NCBI GenBank assembly: GCA_934432725.1
Contig: CAKRZE010000017.1
Span: 1 to 58,117 of the forward strand
Direction: 5' to 3'
Length of the DNA stretch: 58,117 nt
Origin: an uncultured Eubacteriales bacterium
GTDB lineage: Bacteria; Bacillota; Clostridia; Oscillospirales; CAG-272
In this document: piece by piece, positions 18,217-26,024 of the stretch
Layout: the number at the start of each line of letters is the position of its first letter
Position numbering within the stretch: position 1 is the stretch's first letter
Program-made: the position numbers and the translations under genes
Notes under the pieces: generated by a model
Told to the model about the DNA's origin: nothing
Database searches by the model: none
Seen by the model: only the letters and a program-made list of their open reading frames with translations

Positions 18217-18376
18217 CCGTTTTGCCGCGGGGAAAGACGAAAAAACAATGGGACGGAAGCAACATCGCCCAAGATCACATCTAAAATGCCGGTCAGGCTT
18301 CCGGCATTTTTGAGGAACTGTGAAAAGCATTGGAGTGGCTGTTAAAAACATCAAGGTGTTTAACAGCCTCTTTTTT
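18217..18376 (+). repeat. intergenic repeat copy A, ending in tandem terminators
   Basis: About 160 bases after the M18 gene match 34813-34944 after the SGNH gene. Shared blocks include CCGTTTTGCC, GGGAAAG, ATCACATC and CCGGCATTTTT, and both copies end in a hairpin built on GGCTGTTAAA. Two terminator hairpins are included (18283-18311 and 18337-18376). The similarity extends well beyond the hairpins, so the unit is a repeated element and not two independent terminators. Confidence 0.65.
18337..18376 (+). terminator. terminator at the end of repeat copy A
   Basis: GGCTGTTAAA (18337-18346) pairs with TTTAACAGCC (18359-18368), followed by TCTTTTTT. A first hairpin, AAATGCCGG/CCGGCATTTTT, lies at 18283-18311. 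Confidence 0.85.
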
Positions 18377-18490
18377 GTTGTTTTCCCTGCAATGTACGCT
18401 GCTCCTCCGGAAAACCCGCCTGTCTCCGGCGTTTTTTCCGGCGCCCCCACCGTCATCCGGCATTTCCCCGCACACCGCTCTCCGGACAAC

Positions 18491-18537
18491 AAAACGGCGG
18501 CGCGCAGGGCTCTTGTCAAGCCTTTCGCACCGCCGTT
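18491..18537 (-). terminator. terminator for the beta-helix lipoprotein gene
   Basis: On the minus strand AACGGCGG (18537-18530) pairs with CCGCCGTT (18500-18493), with an inner GGCTT/GAGCC element, and is followed by TTGTTGT. Confidence 0.6.
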
Positions 18538-18557
18538 CGGTTTTCTGTTTTTCCGGA

Positions 18558-20633
18558 TCAGCGTTTTGTGTAAATTTCGGGGATCACAACTTTGTCCTCA
18601 TGAATGATTCCCTCGCGATACGTCCATCTGTTGGAGATCATATTGATACGCTCAATAATATAGCTGGTCGTATCATTGTGTACCGGAGCATCTGTGTAAG
18701 GCTTCTGCACGTTTCCGTCATAGTCCTTATCATTGAACATGATCAGGTTCGTGCCGAACACATCGGTCTCCACGTTGGCAATATACACATGCATCGAATT
18801 TCCGCGCATGGTAGCGTCCTTCATTCCGTCCACTGCAATTCCCACACCGCAGACCACGGAGAGTCCCTCCGGCGTGTAGTTGTTGTAAAACGCCACGCCG
18901 TGCGCCTCGTTTCCGCCGTAATGCCATGCGACAGACGCTGCGGAAAGTGCGAGGTTAAAGTGTGTCTTCATGGACGTCCACAGTTCGTTTTCGTAGAAAG
19001 CAGCACCCTCATAGCTGTGCTCCTTCTCTCCGAACCACGCATCCACATGAAGCGCCGCAAATGCAGAGTTTCCGGCACTGATGATCTTATTGTAGCGGAC
19101 AATCGTATCCTGCGGCGCATCGGTCCAGTCACGGAACAGAACGATTCCCACATCGGTAGCATCGATGATGGTATTGTATTCCACAATCCCGCGTGCCTGG
19201 AAGGTCAAACCATCCGTCCAGTTGTCCGTATTCGTTGAGGTATAGCAGGTGATCAGGTTGTGATCCACTTGCACGTTTGTAAACACCGCAGTCGTTGCCA
19301 TATTCGTCGTACCGCAGGTATCGCTCATTTTGCAGCCGGAAACCGTCACATTGCTGCCGCACACCCATGCGTTTCCGCCGCTGTCAATGCCGATATTGGA
19401 GCGGTTGCCGTCAATCCAGACGTTTTTCAGCGTTGTACCGGACTCAGCCAGCTCGATCACCGACCATGAGCCCTTCACCAGACGGAGGAAGCGCGCCATT
19501 TTCAGATAGTTTTCCGGGTTGCCCTCCGTGGAAAGCGTCTGATTCGGCTTGAGCTGAATCGGCTCGCTGCAAAGCACCAGGGTACCCTGCGGCAGCTCTA
19601 TGCTGCTTCCGGTTTTCAAAAGCTCGTTGACCTCTGCCGATGTCATGACATTCGTGCCGGTGTATGCGGTCTTATTGTTGACTCCCCAGCCGTAGGAGCC
19701 TTCGTTGATCGCCTTTACCATTTTGGAAAAATCATTTCCGAGCGCCAATTCCTTTGCGGTATCGGCAGCCTTGGCTGCGTCAAAGCCGGCGATTTCCGCC
19801 TGTGTGGGGTCACGGTTCAGAACGGCGCGGTAAACCGCAAATGCCGCCTCCGTATTGTTGCAGTTCAGCTTTTTAAAATCCTCGGAATCAAACAGCTTAT
19901 ATGCAAGAGCAGCCAGCGTCTCGGCTGTACACATATTCGTATAGATAAAATCTGCGTACTCCTTGTATTCGGAGCCCTCCGGACCGCGGCCAAGTCCCTC
20001 CGTGAACAGCTTTGCGATAAACTGTCCGCCGCCGTACCGCCGGTCGGCTCTCCGGAACGTAAACTCTTCCCCGATGTACTCCGCCTTCTGCGACGTCTCA
20101 ATGACCTGAGAGGTGATTGCCGCGCAGGTCAGCGTTGTCACGCCGCCGGTCAGATAGGTTTCGATGAACTGATCAACCACCTTCTGAAGCATGCTTGCAT
20201 CGGTGGCGTTCAGAACCAGCTTTCTCCCGGAAAAAGCAATGACGCCGTTGTCCGTCCCTGCCTTTTCCAGCTCTGCGGCACTTTCCGGGCGGACGGTGCT
20301 TCCGACCAGAATTTCATATCTGTCCGTGGCATCCTCGCCCTTCTGCACCCAGTCATCGGAAATTTCAAATTCAATGCCGGAGGCATCCGTCAATGCGGTC
20401 TTCAGCTTGATCGCGCACTGGATCTCTGCCTTTGTCGCATCCGCCCCGCGCACCACCTTATATTCCGTTTTTCCGTTTGCAAAGATCACGGAGGCGGAAT
20501 CGACAGATTCCCCCCCTGTGTTTTCGCCGGTCTCGGTTCCGTTTGACGGCTTTCCGATACATGCCGAAAAAACAAAAAGGAGCTGCAGGACCACCAAAAA
20601 TGCAGCCAATCGTCTCTTCATATTCACAACCAT
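18558..20633 (-). CDS. beta-helix lipoprotein with DUF4214-like region
   Basis: A 691-residue predicted lipoprotein with lipobox LFVFSAC (acylated C25). First comes a domain of about 130 residues resembling the N-terminal accessory domain of some glycoside hydrolases (YKVVRGADATKAEIQCA, then ILVGST). A stretch resembling DUF4214 follows (GLGRGPEGSEYKEYADFIY, AVLNRDPTQAEIAGFDA). The last 370 residues form a right-handed parallel beta-helix (LKNVWIDGNRS, NLITCYTSTNTDNWTDGLTF, IVRYNKIISAGNSAF), a fold typical of polysaccharide lyases and glycosidases. A surface polysaccharide role is plausible; catalytic residues are not assignable. The start at 20633 is chosen because a ribosome-site/hairpin element ends two bases before it; ATG 20621 is the alternative. 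Confidence 0.78.
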   Translation of the reverse strand: MVVNMKRRLAAFLVVLQLLFVFSACIGKPSNGTETGENTGGESVDSASVIFANGKTEYKVVRGADATKAEIQCAIKLKTALTDASGIEFEISDDWVQKGEDATDRYEILVGSTVRPESAAELEKAGTDNGVIAFSGRKLVLNATDASMLQKVVDQFIETYLTGGVTTLTCAAITSQVIETSQKAEYIGEEFTFRRADRRYGGGQFIAKLFTEGLGRGPEGSEYKEYADFIYTNMCTAETLAALAYKLFDSEDFKKLNCNNTEAAFAVYRAVLNRDPTQAEIAGFDAAKAADTAKELALGNDFSKMVKAINEGSYGWGVNNKTAYTGTNVMTSAEVNELLKTGSSIELPQGTLVLCSEPIQLKPNQTLSTEGNPENYLKMARFLRLVKGSWSVIELAESGTTLKNVWIDGNRSNIGIDSGGNAWVCGSNVTVSGCKMSDTCGTTNMATTAVFTNVQVDHNLITCYTSTNTDNWTDGLTFQARGIVEYNTIIDATDVGIVLFRDWTDAPQDTIVRYNKIISAGNSAFAALHVDAWFGEKEHSYEGAAFYENELWTSMKTHFNLALSAASVAWHYGGNEAHGVAFYNNYTPEGLSVVCGVGIAVDGMKDATMRGNSMHVYIANVETDVFGTNLIMFNDKDYDGNVQKPYTDAPVHNDTTSYIIERINMISNRWTYREGIIHEDKVVIPEIYTKR

Positions 20634-20635
20634 GG

Positions 20636-20663
20636 CTTTCGCGTTATCGAAAGCTTCCTTTCC
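20636..20663 (-). promoter_or_regulatory. Shine-Dalgarno plus hairpin element before the beta-helix gene
   Basis: On the minus strand GGAAAGGAAG (20663-20654) abuts the hairpin CTTTCGATAACGCGAAAG (20653-20636, 6-bp stem), then CC, then ATG 20633. The hairpin would shorten the effective distance from the ribosome site to the start. The same layout occurs before the 53356 gene. Confidence 0.55.
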
Positions 20664-20771
20664 TGAAAAGTATGGGGCGCGAAACGAACCCGCCGCTTCA
20701 GGCAGCAAATCCGCAAAACCCGCGCAAAAAGCTTATTCACGCGATGCCCACCATCATTCTTTACTATTATA

Positions 20772-20800
20772 AAGATACCACAAAAATCAACCGCTGTCAA
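20772..20800 (-). promoter_or_regulatory. sigma-A promoter for the beta-helix gene
   Basis: On the minus strand TTGACA (20800-20795), a 17-base spacer and TATCTT (20777-20772) with an extended TGG. A TATAAT lies slightly further downstream but at poor spacing. Confidence 0.6.
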
Positions 20801-21073
20801 CAACTCCAAAAGTTTTTACATCTGTTTGCAGTGCGTTCACACTCCCGACACGATTGAACATGCGGTCTGCCGGGTCTGACCCGTAAAGCCGTCCCCGCAC
20901 CTTTTCGGCAAAAAGCTCCCGTCCTTCGGAGTCCCGACCTGCTTTTGCAAAGCAAACCCGCCGGAGAAGGAGCAGGGCAACGGAAGAAAAAAGCGTTTCT
21001 CCCCTCCGACAGTCCCTCCTTCCGCACCGGAAAAGCCCTTCCTTTCGGGAATATCCGTCTGTTTTTATCAGGC

Positions 21074-21097
21074 AAAACGCCGCCCCGAAAGGCGGCG
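21074..21097 (-). terminator. terminator for the 21149-23026 gene
   Basis: CGCCGCC (21097-21091 on the minus strand) pairs with GGCGGCG (21084-21078), followed by TTTT. The remaining 20801-21073 stretch shows nothing recognisable. Confidence 0.65.
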
Positions 21098-21148
21098 AAC
21101 ATACAAAATGCCGACGGAACAGGATACCGCTCCGACCGGCTGCCCGGC

Positions 21149-23026
21149 TCAGAGCGGCAGCCTCACGCCTCCGAGGTGCTCCGCAAGCATCGCCGCGGAA
21201 AGCAGCCTGGACTCCAGCCTGTTCTCCCTCCATTGCTCCCGTTCTGTCCGCAGCGCCAACGTCCTCAGGCAAACGGAAGCGGCATCCGGGGCAGCCTTGC
21301 AAAGGGTATGCAGGAGCAGCGCATTCTCCTCCGCAGAGAGCTCTTCGGAGGAGTCCGACAGCCTGCACAGCTTCAGCCGCACCTCATCCTCCGGCAGACA
21401 GGGAATATCCCAAAGGACCGCATACAGAAACGGCATGACGTTCCGCCTTGCGGCAGCCGGACGTTTTCGAAGCCCTTTCAGCTCATCCTTTCTTTCCATG
21501 CAGTCCGGGCAAATGTAAGAGCCCGTGCGAAACGGCAGCAGCCAGCCCTCATACGGCTTTTTGCTCAAATAGCCGCAAAAACGGCAGATCCCGTAAATAT
21601 ACCGCATCTTTGGGCTCCGCTTTATCTTCCTGTCGGCAAGGACCTCCCCGCCGCTCACAAAGCCGGAGCAAAACGCCCGCTCCATTTCCGCCGCAAGATC
21701 GGATGTATATTTCAGCCTGTCCCCAAGCGGAAGCCGCCCGGCACAGGCAAGCGCCCCAAGCTGCCGGATACAGGCAATATACGCCGCCGTCGCACAGGAG
21801 GAGCCGTAAAAGCGCGTTTCAAACGGGCGCTCCATAAGCTCCGGCTCATGCCCGCTGTACGGAACCGCCCATCCGGCAATGCCGTCACGCAGGCAGTCAC
21901 AGCACCAAACTGCAATCCGGGCGCAGTCCTCCGCCGGCACCCGCTCCTCCGTCAGCGCTGCTCCCAGAAGAATCATCCGGAGCAGCATCAGCGCGGTATC
22001 ATACAGCTCATAGCCGGAAGCATCCCCGCATGTCCCTTCCCTGAGCGGAAGCTCCCGCGAAATGCCTCCGCCGCGGATCACGCAGCCAACCACTGCACGG
22101 AACAGCTCCTCCGCCTCCTGTCTGTAGCCGGCGGCATACAAAAACAGCATGGCGTAATACTGTTCCCGCACAGTTGTCCGGGAACCGCGGTCATTGACCG
22201 CATACAGCCCCGTCCGGGTACGCCGGCTGTACAGCGCCGCAAGCGTCTCATATACGACCCGCAGAATGCGCTCCTCTGTCCCGCTCCCCAGCCTTCGCCT
22301 GCACAGCGGGCTTCGCCTGAAAAATCTGCCCCATCTTTTTGCATCGGCAGTCCCCATCAGACCCGCAGGTGTGCCCGTAAAAAGTGCCGACAGGTTTTCC
22401 TCTCTTCCGAGCGCAAGCACATGCCGGAGCAGCTTATTCGGATCGCCTGTCCCCACGGTCAGGGTTCCTCCCGGCGCAAAGAAGCGAAGGGTGCTGTGTG
22501 CCCCGTCCCACTCCGTTTTCCCCGTCATATACAGATACAGACACCGCTCCTCCGCCGTGTCCCCCGAATCACCGGGCACAAGGAGCATAAGACAGGAAAT
22601 CGGTGCATAAGCCGCGCCGATATGCTCATAATAAAATAACCTCGCCCCCGGGGCAGCCTCCACCTTCCAATTCAGCCGTGGAATGCGCAGCGCCATTGTC
22701 CGGATCAGCATCGGATACCGGCTGTCAAGGGAGTCTGTCATGCGGAGCTGTGCAAGCTCGGTCAAATACATGCCCTCCATCCCCGAAGCGAGCTTGCGAA
22801 ACATCGAACTTTCCAGCACATTTGCCGAGGGATGCGTTGTCACAAACGCCTCAAACAGTGGAAGCTCCGTCAGCTGAAGCTTCAGGAGAGACCGGGACCC
22901 GCAGCCCCGGATGCGGAGTCCGGTCAGATTCGGACCGTCAAACAGAGCGAGAATGCTTCCGTTTCCGATTGCGGTCTTCACCCCTCCAAGTCCCTTATCC
23001 CATTCCAGAATGTTCGTCAGCTTCAT
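21149..23026 (-). CDS. unrecognised large protein with internal zinc ribbon
   Basis: A 625-residue protein I cannot assign. The N-terminal 230 residues look beta-rich (for example GNGSILALFDGPNLTGLRIRG). The middle is alpha-helical with repeated helix pairs (REQYYAMLFLYAAGYRQEAEELF, broken into YDTALMLLRMILLGAAL and similar), reminiscent of an alpha/alpha toroid as in six-hairpin glycosidases. At about residues 478-512 lie two CxxC pairs (CRFCG and CPDCM) forming a likely zinc ribbon. There is no signal peptide or membrane segment, so it is probably cytoplasmic. The ATG at 23026 has GGAGA 7 bases upstream. Upstream lies the 23-kb repeat cluster. A beta-sandwich plus toroid glycan enzyme is one guess, with low certainty. 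Confidence 0.65.
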   Translation of the reverse strand: MKLTNILEWDKGLGGVKTAIGNGSILALFDGPNLTGLRIRGCGSRSLLKLQLTELPLFEAFVTTHPSANVLESSMFRKLASGMEGMYLTELAQLRMTDSLDSRYPMLIRTMALRIPRLNWKVEAAPGARLFYYEHIGAAYAPISCLMLLVPGDSGDTAEERCLYLYMTGKTEWDGAHSTLRFFAPGGTLTVGTGDPNKLLRHVLALGREENLSALFTGTPAGLMGTADAKRWGRFFRRSPLCRRRLGSGTEERILRVVYETLAALYSRRTRTGLYAVNDRGSRTTVREQYYAMLFLYAAGYRQEAEELFRAVVGCVIRGGGISRELPLREGTCGDASGYELYDTALMLLRMILLGAALTEERVPAEDCARIAVWCCDCLRDGIAGWAVPYSGHEPELMERPFETRFYGSSCATAAYIACIRQLGALACAGRLPLGDRLKYTSDLAAEMERAFCSGFVSGGEVLADRKIKRSPKMRYIYGICRFCGYLSKKPYEGWLLPFRTGSYICPDCMERKDELKGLRKRPAAARRNVMPFLYAVLWDIPCLPEDEVRLKLCRLSDSSEELSAEENALLLHTLCKAAPDAASVCLRTLALRTEREQWRENRLESRLLSAAMLAEHLGGVRLPL

Positions 23027-23063
23027 ATCGGTCTCCGTTCTGCCGCTTTGCGGCACAAATAGC

Positions 23064-23097
23064 CATGAAATATATGTGCCTGCACGGGCTTTTCATG
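23064..23097. repeat. diverged copy of the 32-nt palindrome family
   Basis: An inverted repeat with ends CATGAAA and TTTTCATG and core TGTGCCTGCACGGGC resembles the palindromes at 23526 and 29913 but is more degenerate. Flanking bases (to about 23260) also resemble the sequence beside 23557, such as GCCGTCAATTGCGCAGCCG. Confidence 0.4.
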
Positions 23098-23326
23098 CCG
23101 CGCATCAAGCTGACACGCCGCAATGACGTGCCGGCGGTCAAGCCCAGCACAATCTCCGACAGAGGATAGCGGCGCGAATACTGCCGCAAGTAACCCTGTT
23201 CGGTTTGACATTCCTGCAAAGCCGTCAATTGCGCAGCCGCGCAGGATGTGGACAAAGCGCAGCGGTAAGATTTTGCCGCTGCGGTAAAATCCCTGCGCAT
23301 AATACCTCAAATCCAAGCCAAGCTTT

Positions 23327-23411
23327 ATGAATTTGCCTGTGAAGCCGGCAAATTCGCAAATGCGGCAGATCGGCTTCGCCTGTCAAGTGAATTTTATACC
23401 GCATAATTATA
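23327..23411 (-). repeat. 85-bp palindromic intergenic repeat, copy 1
   Basis: Nearly identical to 23434-23518, with 107 bases from start to start. Read on the minus strand it begins with TATAATTATGCGG, passes TTGACAGGCGAAGCCG and ends in a hairpin of GAATTTGCCGG pairing with the complementary AGGCAAATTC arm. The leading TATAAT is preceded by TG, an extended -10-like element. Confidence 0.8.
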
Positions 23412-23433
23412 TCACAAATTCAAGAAAAGCCTC

Positions 23434-23518
23434 ATGAATTTGCCGGTGAAGCCGGCAAATTCGCAAATGCGGCAGATCGGCTTCGCCTGTCAGGTGAATT
23501 TTATACCGCATTATTATA
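23434..23518 (-). repeat. 85-bp palindromic intergenic repeat, copy 2
   Basis: Second copy of the element at 23327. The terminal hairpin here is a perfect 11-bp inverted repeat (GAATTTGCCGG and CCGGCAAATTC) around a 5-base loop. The minus-strand element again starts with TATAATAATGCGG preceded by TGG. Confidence 0.85.
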
Positions 23519-23525
23519 CCATGAA

Positions 23526-23557
23526 GCAAAAATGTGTGCTTGCACAGACATTTTTGC
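23526..23557. repeat. 32-nt palindrome GCAAAAATG...CATTTTTGC
   Basis: A near-perfect palindrome with outer arms GCAAAAATG and CATTTTTGC and an inner TGTGC/GCACA. It is the same 32-nt palindrome, in opposite orientation, as the one at 29913-29944. Read on the minus strand it is followed by TTCATGGTATAATAA. A third TGGTATAATAA occurs on the minus strand near 23638-23648. Confidence 0.8.
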
Positions 23558-23780
23558 GAAGCCGTCAATGCCGCAGCCGTGCGAAGCACGGAGAGGCGTC
23601 AGCCGCGAAGGGATGCTCGGCAGCCCTTCCTGCGGTTATTATACCACACCGTCCCGCCGCAGAGCAAGAGCTTTTTCGAAAGCATGACCGGTTTGCCGCG
23701 CCATCCGTCATATCCTCCGCATACCGCAGGAAAGCCTTCCTTAAAATTCATAAAATACGCTATATTTTTGCTCTGCGATG

Positions 23781-23789
23781 TGGTATACT
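23781..23789 (+). promoter_or_regulatory. extended -10 promoter for the mgtE leader
   Basis: TGG followed by TATACT (23784-23789). I find no good -35 box, which is tolerated for extended -10 promoters. Transcription would begin near 23796, giving a 265-base leader before mgtE. Confidence 0.5.
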
Positions 23790-23845
23790 GTATCTGTATG
23801 TGTATCGAAGCACCCACTTCGGTACAAATCACAGAATAAAGGAGA

Positions 23846-23960
23846 GTGAAAGCGAATGGACGCTGGAGGCAGTAACAGCACGAAACCTGGCGGCCGACGG
23901 CCGTGTGAAGCATGGCGGAAGAGCGCTTTCATTTCCGTCAGCACACTGATCTCCTTCTGA
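23846..23960 (+). promoter_or_regulatory. structured mgtE leader (candidate attenuator or riboswitch)
   Basis: GTGAAAGCG (23846-23854) can pair with CGCTTTCAT (23924-23932), enclosing smaller hairpins such as CGGCCGACGGCCG (23891-23903). CTCCTT (23951-23956) is complementary to AAGGAG in the leader ORF's own ribosome site (23839-23844) and to AAGGAG in the mgtE ribosome site (24043-24048). It also lies in a local hairpin with AGAAGG (23962-23967). I do not recognise the M-box (ykoK) magnesium riboswitch consensus. Confidence 0.5.
23856..23960 (+). CDS. putative 34-residue leader peptide upstream of mgtE
   Basis: A short ORF with a good ribosome site (AAAGGAGAG, ending 23846). It encodes 34 residues beginning MDAGGSNSTKPGGRRPCEAW and ending STLISF. 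The centre is rich in glycine, proline and arginine, and the end is hydrophobic and serine-rich. It is read after the likely transcription start and ends 100 bases before mgtE. The stop codon lies within a hairpin, so ribosome position could affect the downstream fold, by analogy with proline-containing leader peptides of enterobacterial magnesium transporters. That analogy is inference; the peptide is not one I can name. Confidence 0.5.
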   Translation: MDAGGSNSTKPGGRRPCEAWRKSAFISVSTLISF

Positions 23961-24060
23961 ACAGAAGGGGAATTTACCGTTTCGCGCTGCTTTGCTTTGT
24001 GCTTTGCCCCTATTCCCAACGGGTTCAGGCGAATCCTATTTTAAGGAGGTAAAGCAGCAA

Positions 24061-25440
24061 ATGAAAGAAATCACCATCTCTGCCGACAAGGCGGTCGCCT
24101 TGCTGGAGCAAAAAAAGTACGCGGCACTCCGCATTATTCTCAACGCCATGGAGCCTGCCGATATCGCAGAATTCATGGATGAAATCCCGAAAGAGCAATA
24201 TCCGATCGTTTTTCGCATCCTCCCGAAGGAGCTTGCCGCCGAGGTCTTTGTCGAAATGGATTCGGACCATCAGGAAATGCTGATTGAATCCTTCAGCGAC
24301 AGCGAGCTGAAGGAGGTGCTGGACGAGCTGTATGTCGATGATACCGTTGATATCATTGAAGAAATGCCGGCAAACGTTGTGGAGCGAATCCTGAAAAACT
24401 CAAAGCCGGATATGCGCGCCGTCATAAATGAGGTATTGAAATACCCGAAGGACAGCGCCGGCAGCATCATGACCACAGAATATGTGTCCCTGAAGGAACG
24501 GCTGACCGTGGAACAGGCATTTGATCTGATCCGGAGAGTCGCCATTGACAAGGAGACCATTTATACCTGCTATGTCACCGATGCGAACCGCAAGCTGATC
24601 GGTCTGATTACCGCGCGAACGCTGATGCTTTCCCCGAAGGATGCGGTCATCGGAGATATCATGGAGCAAAACGTCATCTTTGCCTCAACCCTGGATGATC
24701 AGGAAGAGGTTGCGGCAATGATCGAAAAATACGATCTTCTGGCAATTCCGGTGGTCGATGCGGAGCAGCGGCTGGTCGGTATCGTCACGGTCGATGACGC
24801 AATCGACGTCATTCACGACGAGGCGGAGGAAGACTTCGCCGTGATGGCAGCCGTCACGCCGAGTGAGAAGGAATATATCAAAACTCCGGTTTTAGAGCTG
24901 TTCAAGGCACGAATTCCGTGGCTGATGCTCCTGATGATTTCAGCCACGTTCACCGGAATGATTATTTCCTCCTTTGAGGAGGCATTGCAGTTCCTGCCCG
25001 CGCTGACCGCGTTTATTCCGATGCTGATGGATACGGGCGGTAATTCCGGCTCGCAGGCATCCGTCACCATCATCCGCGGCATTTCCCTGAACGAAATCAA
25101 ATTCCGGGACACGCTCAAGGTTCTTTGGAAAGAGCTGCGCGTTTCCGTGCTGTGCGGCGGTGCGCTTGCCGTAGTGAACTTCGGGAAAATCATCCTGGTG
25201 GACGGCTATCTGCTCCATAACGCCTCCATCACCGGGAATCTGATGATTCCGCTTGCGGTCTGCCTGACGCTGTTTATCACGGTCGTCTGTGCAAAGCTGA
25301 TCGGCTGTTCTCTCCCGCTGCTCGCCAAAAAGATCGGATTTGACCCCGCCGTCATGGCAAGCCCGTTTATCACCACCATCGTCGATGCAGTATCGCTTCT
25401 GGTTTACTTCCAGATCGCAAAAGCCCTGCTGCTCGGCTGA
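24061..25440 (+). CDS. mgtE: MgtE-type magnesium transporter
   Basis: A 459-residue magnesium channel/transporter. The N-terminal superhelical domain (about 1-125) includes ILNAMEPADIAEFMDEIP. A CBS pair (about 130-255) senses cytosolic magnesium. Five membrane segments follow, with family signature residues in LMDTGGNSGSQASVTIIRG and the terminal FDPAVMASPFITTIVDAVS. The ATG at 24061 has AAGGAGGT 10 bases upstream; the longer open frame from 23992 is rejected. Transcription through a structured 265-base leader suggests regulation before translation. A terminator follows, so it is an independent unit. Confidence 0.95.
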   Translation: MKEITISADKAVALLEQKKYAALRIILNAMEPADIAEFMDEIPKEQYPIVFRILPKELAAEVFVEMDSDHQEMLIESFSDSELKEVLDELYVDDTVDIIEEMPANVVERILKNSKPDMRAVINEVLKYPKDSAGSIMTTEYVSLKERLTVEQAFDLIRRVAIDKETIYTCYVTDANRKLIGLITARTLMLSPKDAVIGDIMEQNVIFASTLDDQEEVAAMIEKYDLLAIPVVDAEQRLVGIVTVDDAIDVIHDEAEEDFAVMAAVTPSEKEYIKTPVLELFKARIPWLMLLMISATFTGMIISSFEEALQFLPALTAFIPMLMDTGGNSGSQASVTIIRGISLNEIKFRDTLKVLWKELRVSVLCGGALAVVNFGKIILVDGYLLHNASITGNLMIPLAVCLTLFITVVCAKLIGCSLPLLAKKIGFDPAVMASPFITTIVDAVSLLVYFQIAKALLLG

Positions 25441-25452
25441 TATCACCTTTTA

Positions 25453-25483
25453 AAAATGCCGTGCCGTCCGCATGGCATTTTGT
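25453..25483 (+). terminator. terminator after mgtE
   Basis: AAAATGCC (25453-25460) pairs with GGCATTTT (25474-25481). The remaining 25484-25742 stretch before gatC shows no recognisable promoter. Confidence 0.7.
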
Positions 25484-25742
25484 GCTTTATCCCGGAGCAT
25501 GCCGGCAGCAAGGAGCCGGAGCACACACTCCTCATATACAGTTTACCCTTTCCGGACCGCACATCTCCGCTTTGCAGGCAGAGAACGCCGGAAAGCCCGC
25601 GACCTTGCGGCAAGCCACTCTGCCGGACATCCGTGCGGAGGCAAACCGCGTGCTCCTCCATAGCCGCATGCCCCAAAAAGCTCCCAATGCCATCCGGAAA
25701 GGAGTTCCCGCCGTCCGTCTGCCGGCAGGATTGCACCGTAAA

Positions 25743-26024
25743 ATGAATATCGACATCACCGCGCTGAGCCGCCTCGCCCATCTCGCTCTGACCGAAGAGG
25801 AGCAGCAGCGCTTCTCCGAAGAGCTTGACGGCATCCTCGCTTTTATGGCGCAGACCGCTGCCGAAGAGCTTCCGACGGAAGCGGATACAGCCGCTCCCCC
25901 TGCTGTTCCGCCGCTGCGGGAGGACATCCCCGTCCCGTTTCCCGTCCCGGAGCGCATCCTTGTGCAGGCGCCGGACACAGCGCAGGGTCTGATCCGTGTC
26001 CCGGCGGTTCTCCGGGACGAGTAA
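25743..26024 (+). CDS. gatC: Asp/Glu-tRNA amidotransferase subunit C
   Basis: A 93-residue GatC, the small subunit that stabilises GatA-GatB in the amidotransferase converting Glu-tRNA(Gln) and Asp-tRNA(Asn). The typical start (ITALSRLAHLALTEEEQQRF) and a proline-rich middle are visible. The ribosome site is weak (AGGA about 13 bases upstream). A 536-base gap separates it from gatA, where most Firmicutes have a few bases. Confidence 0.88.
   Translation: MNIDITALSRLAHLALTEEEQQRFSEELDGILAFMAQTAAEELPTEADTAAPPAVPPLREDIPVPFPVPERILVQAPDTAQGLIRVPAVLRDE

Noticed and set aside
23327..23557. Possible CRISPR array
   Set aside because: Only two long copies with one short gap, strongly palindromic, no regular unique spacers and no cas genes.
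23796..24060. M-box or manganese riboswitch upstream of mgtE
   Set aside because: I could not find the conserved core sequences of either; a structured leader with an ORF fits better.
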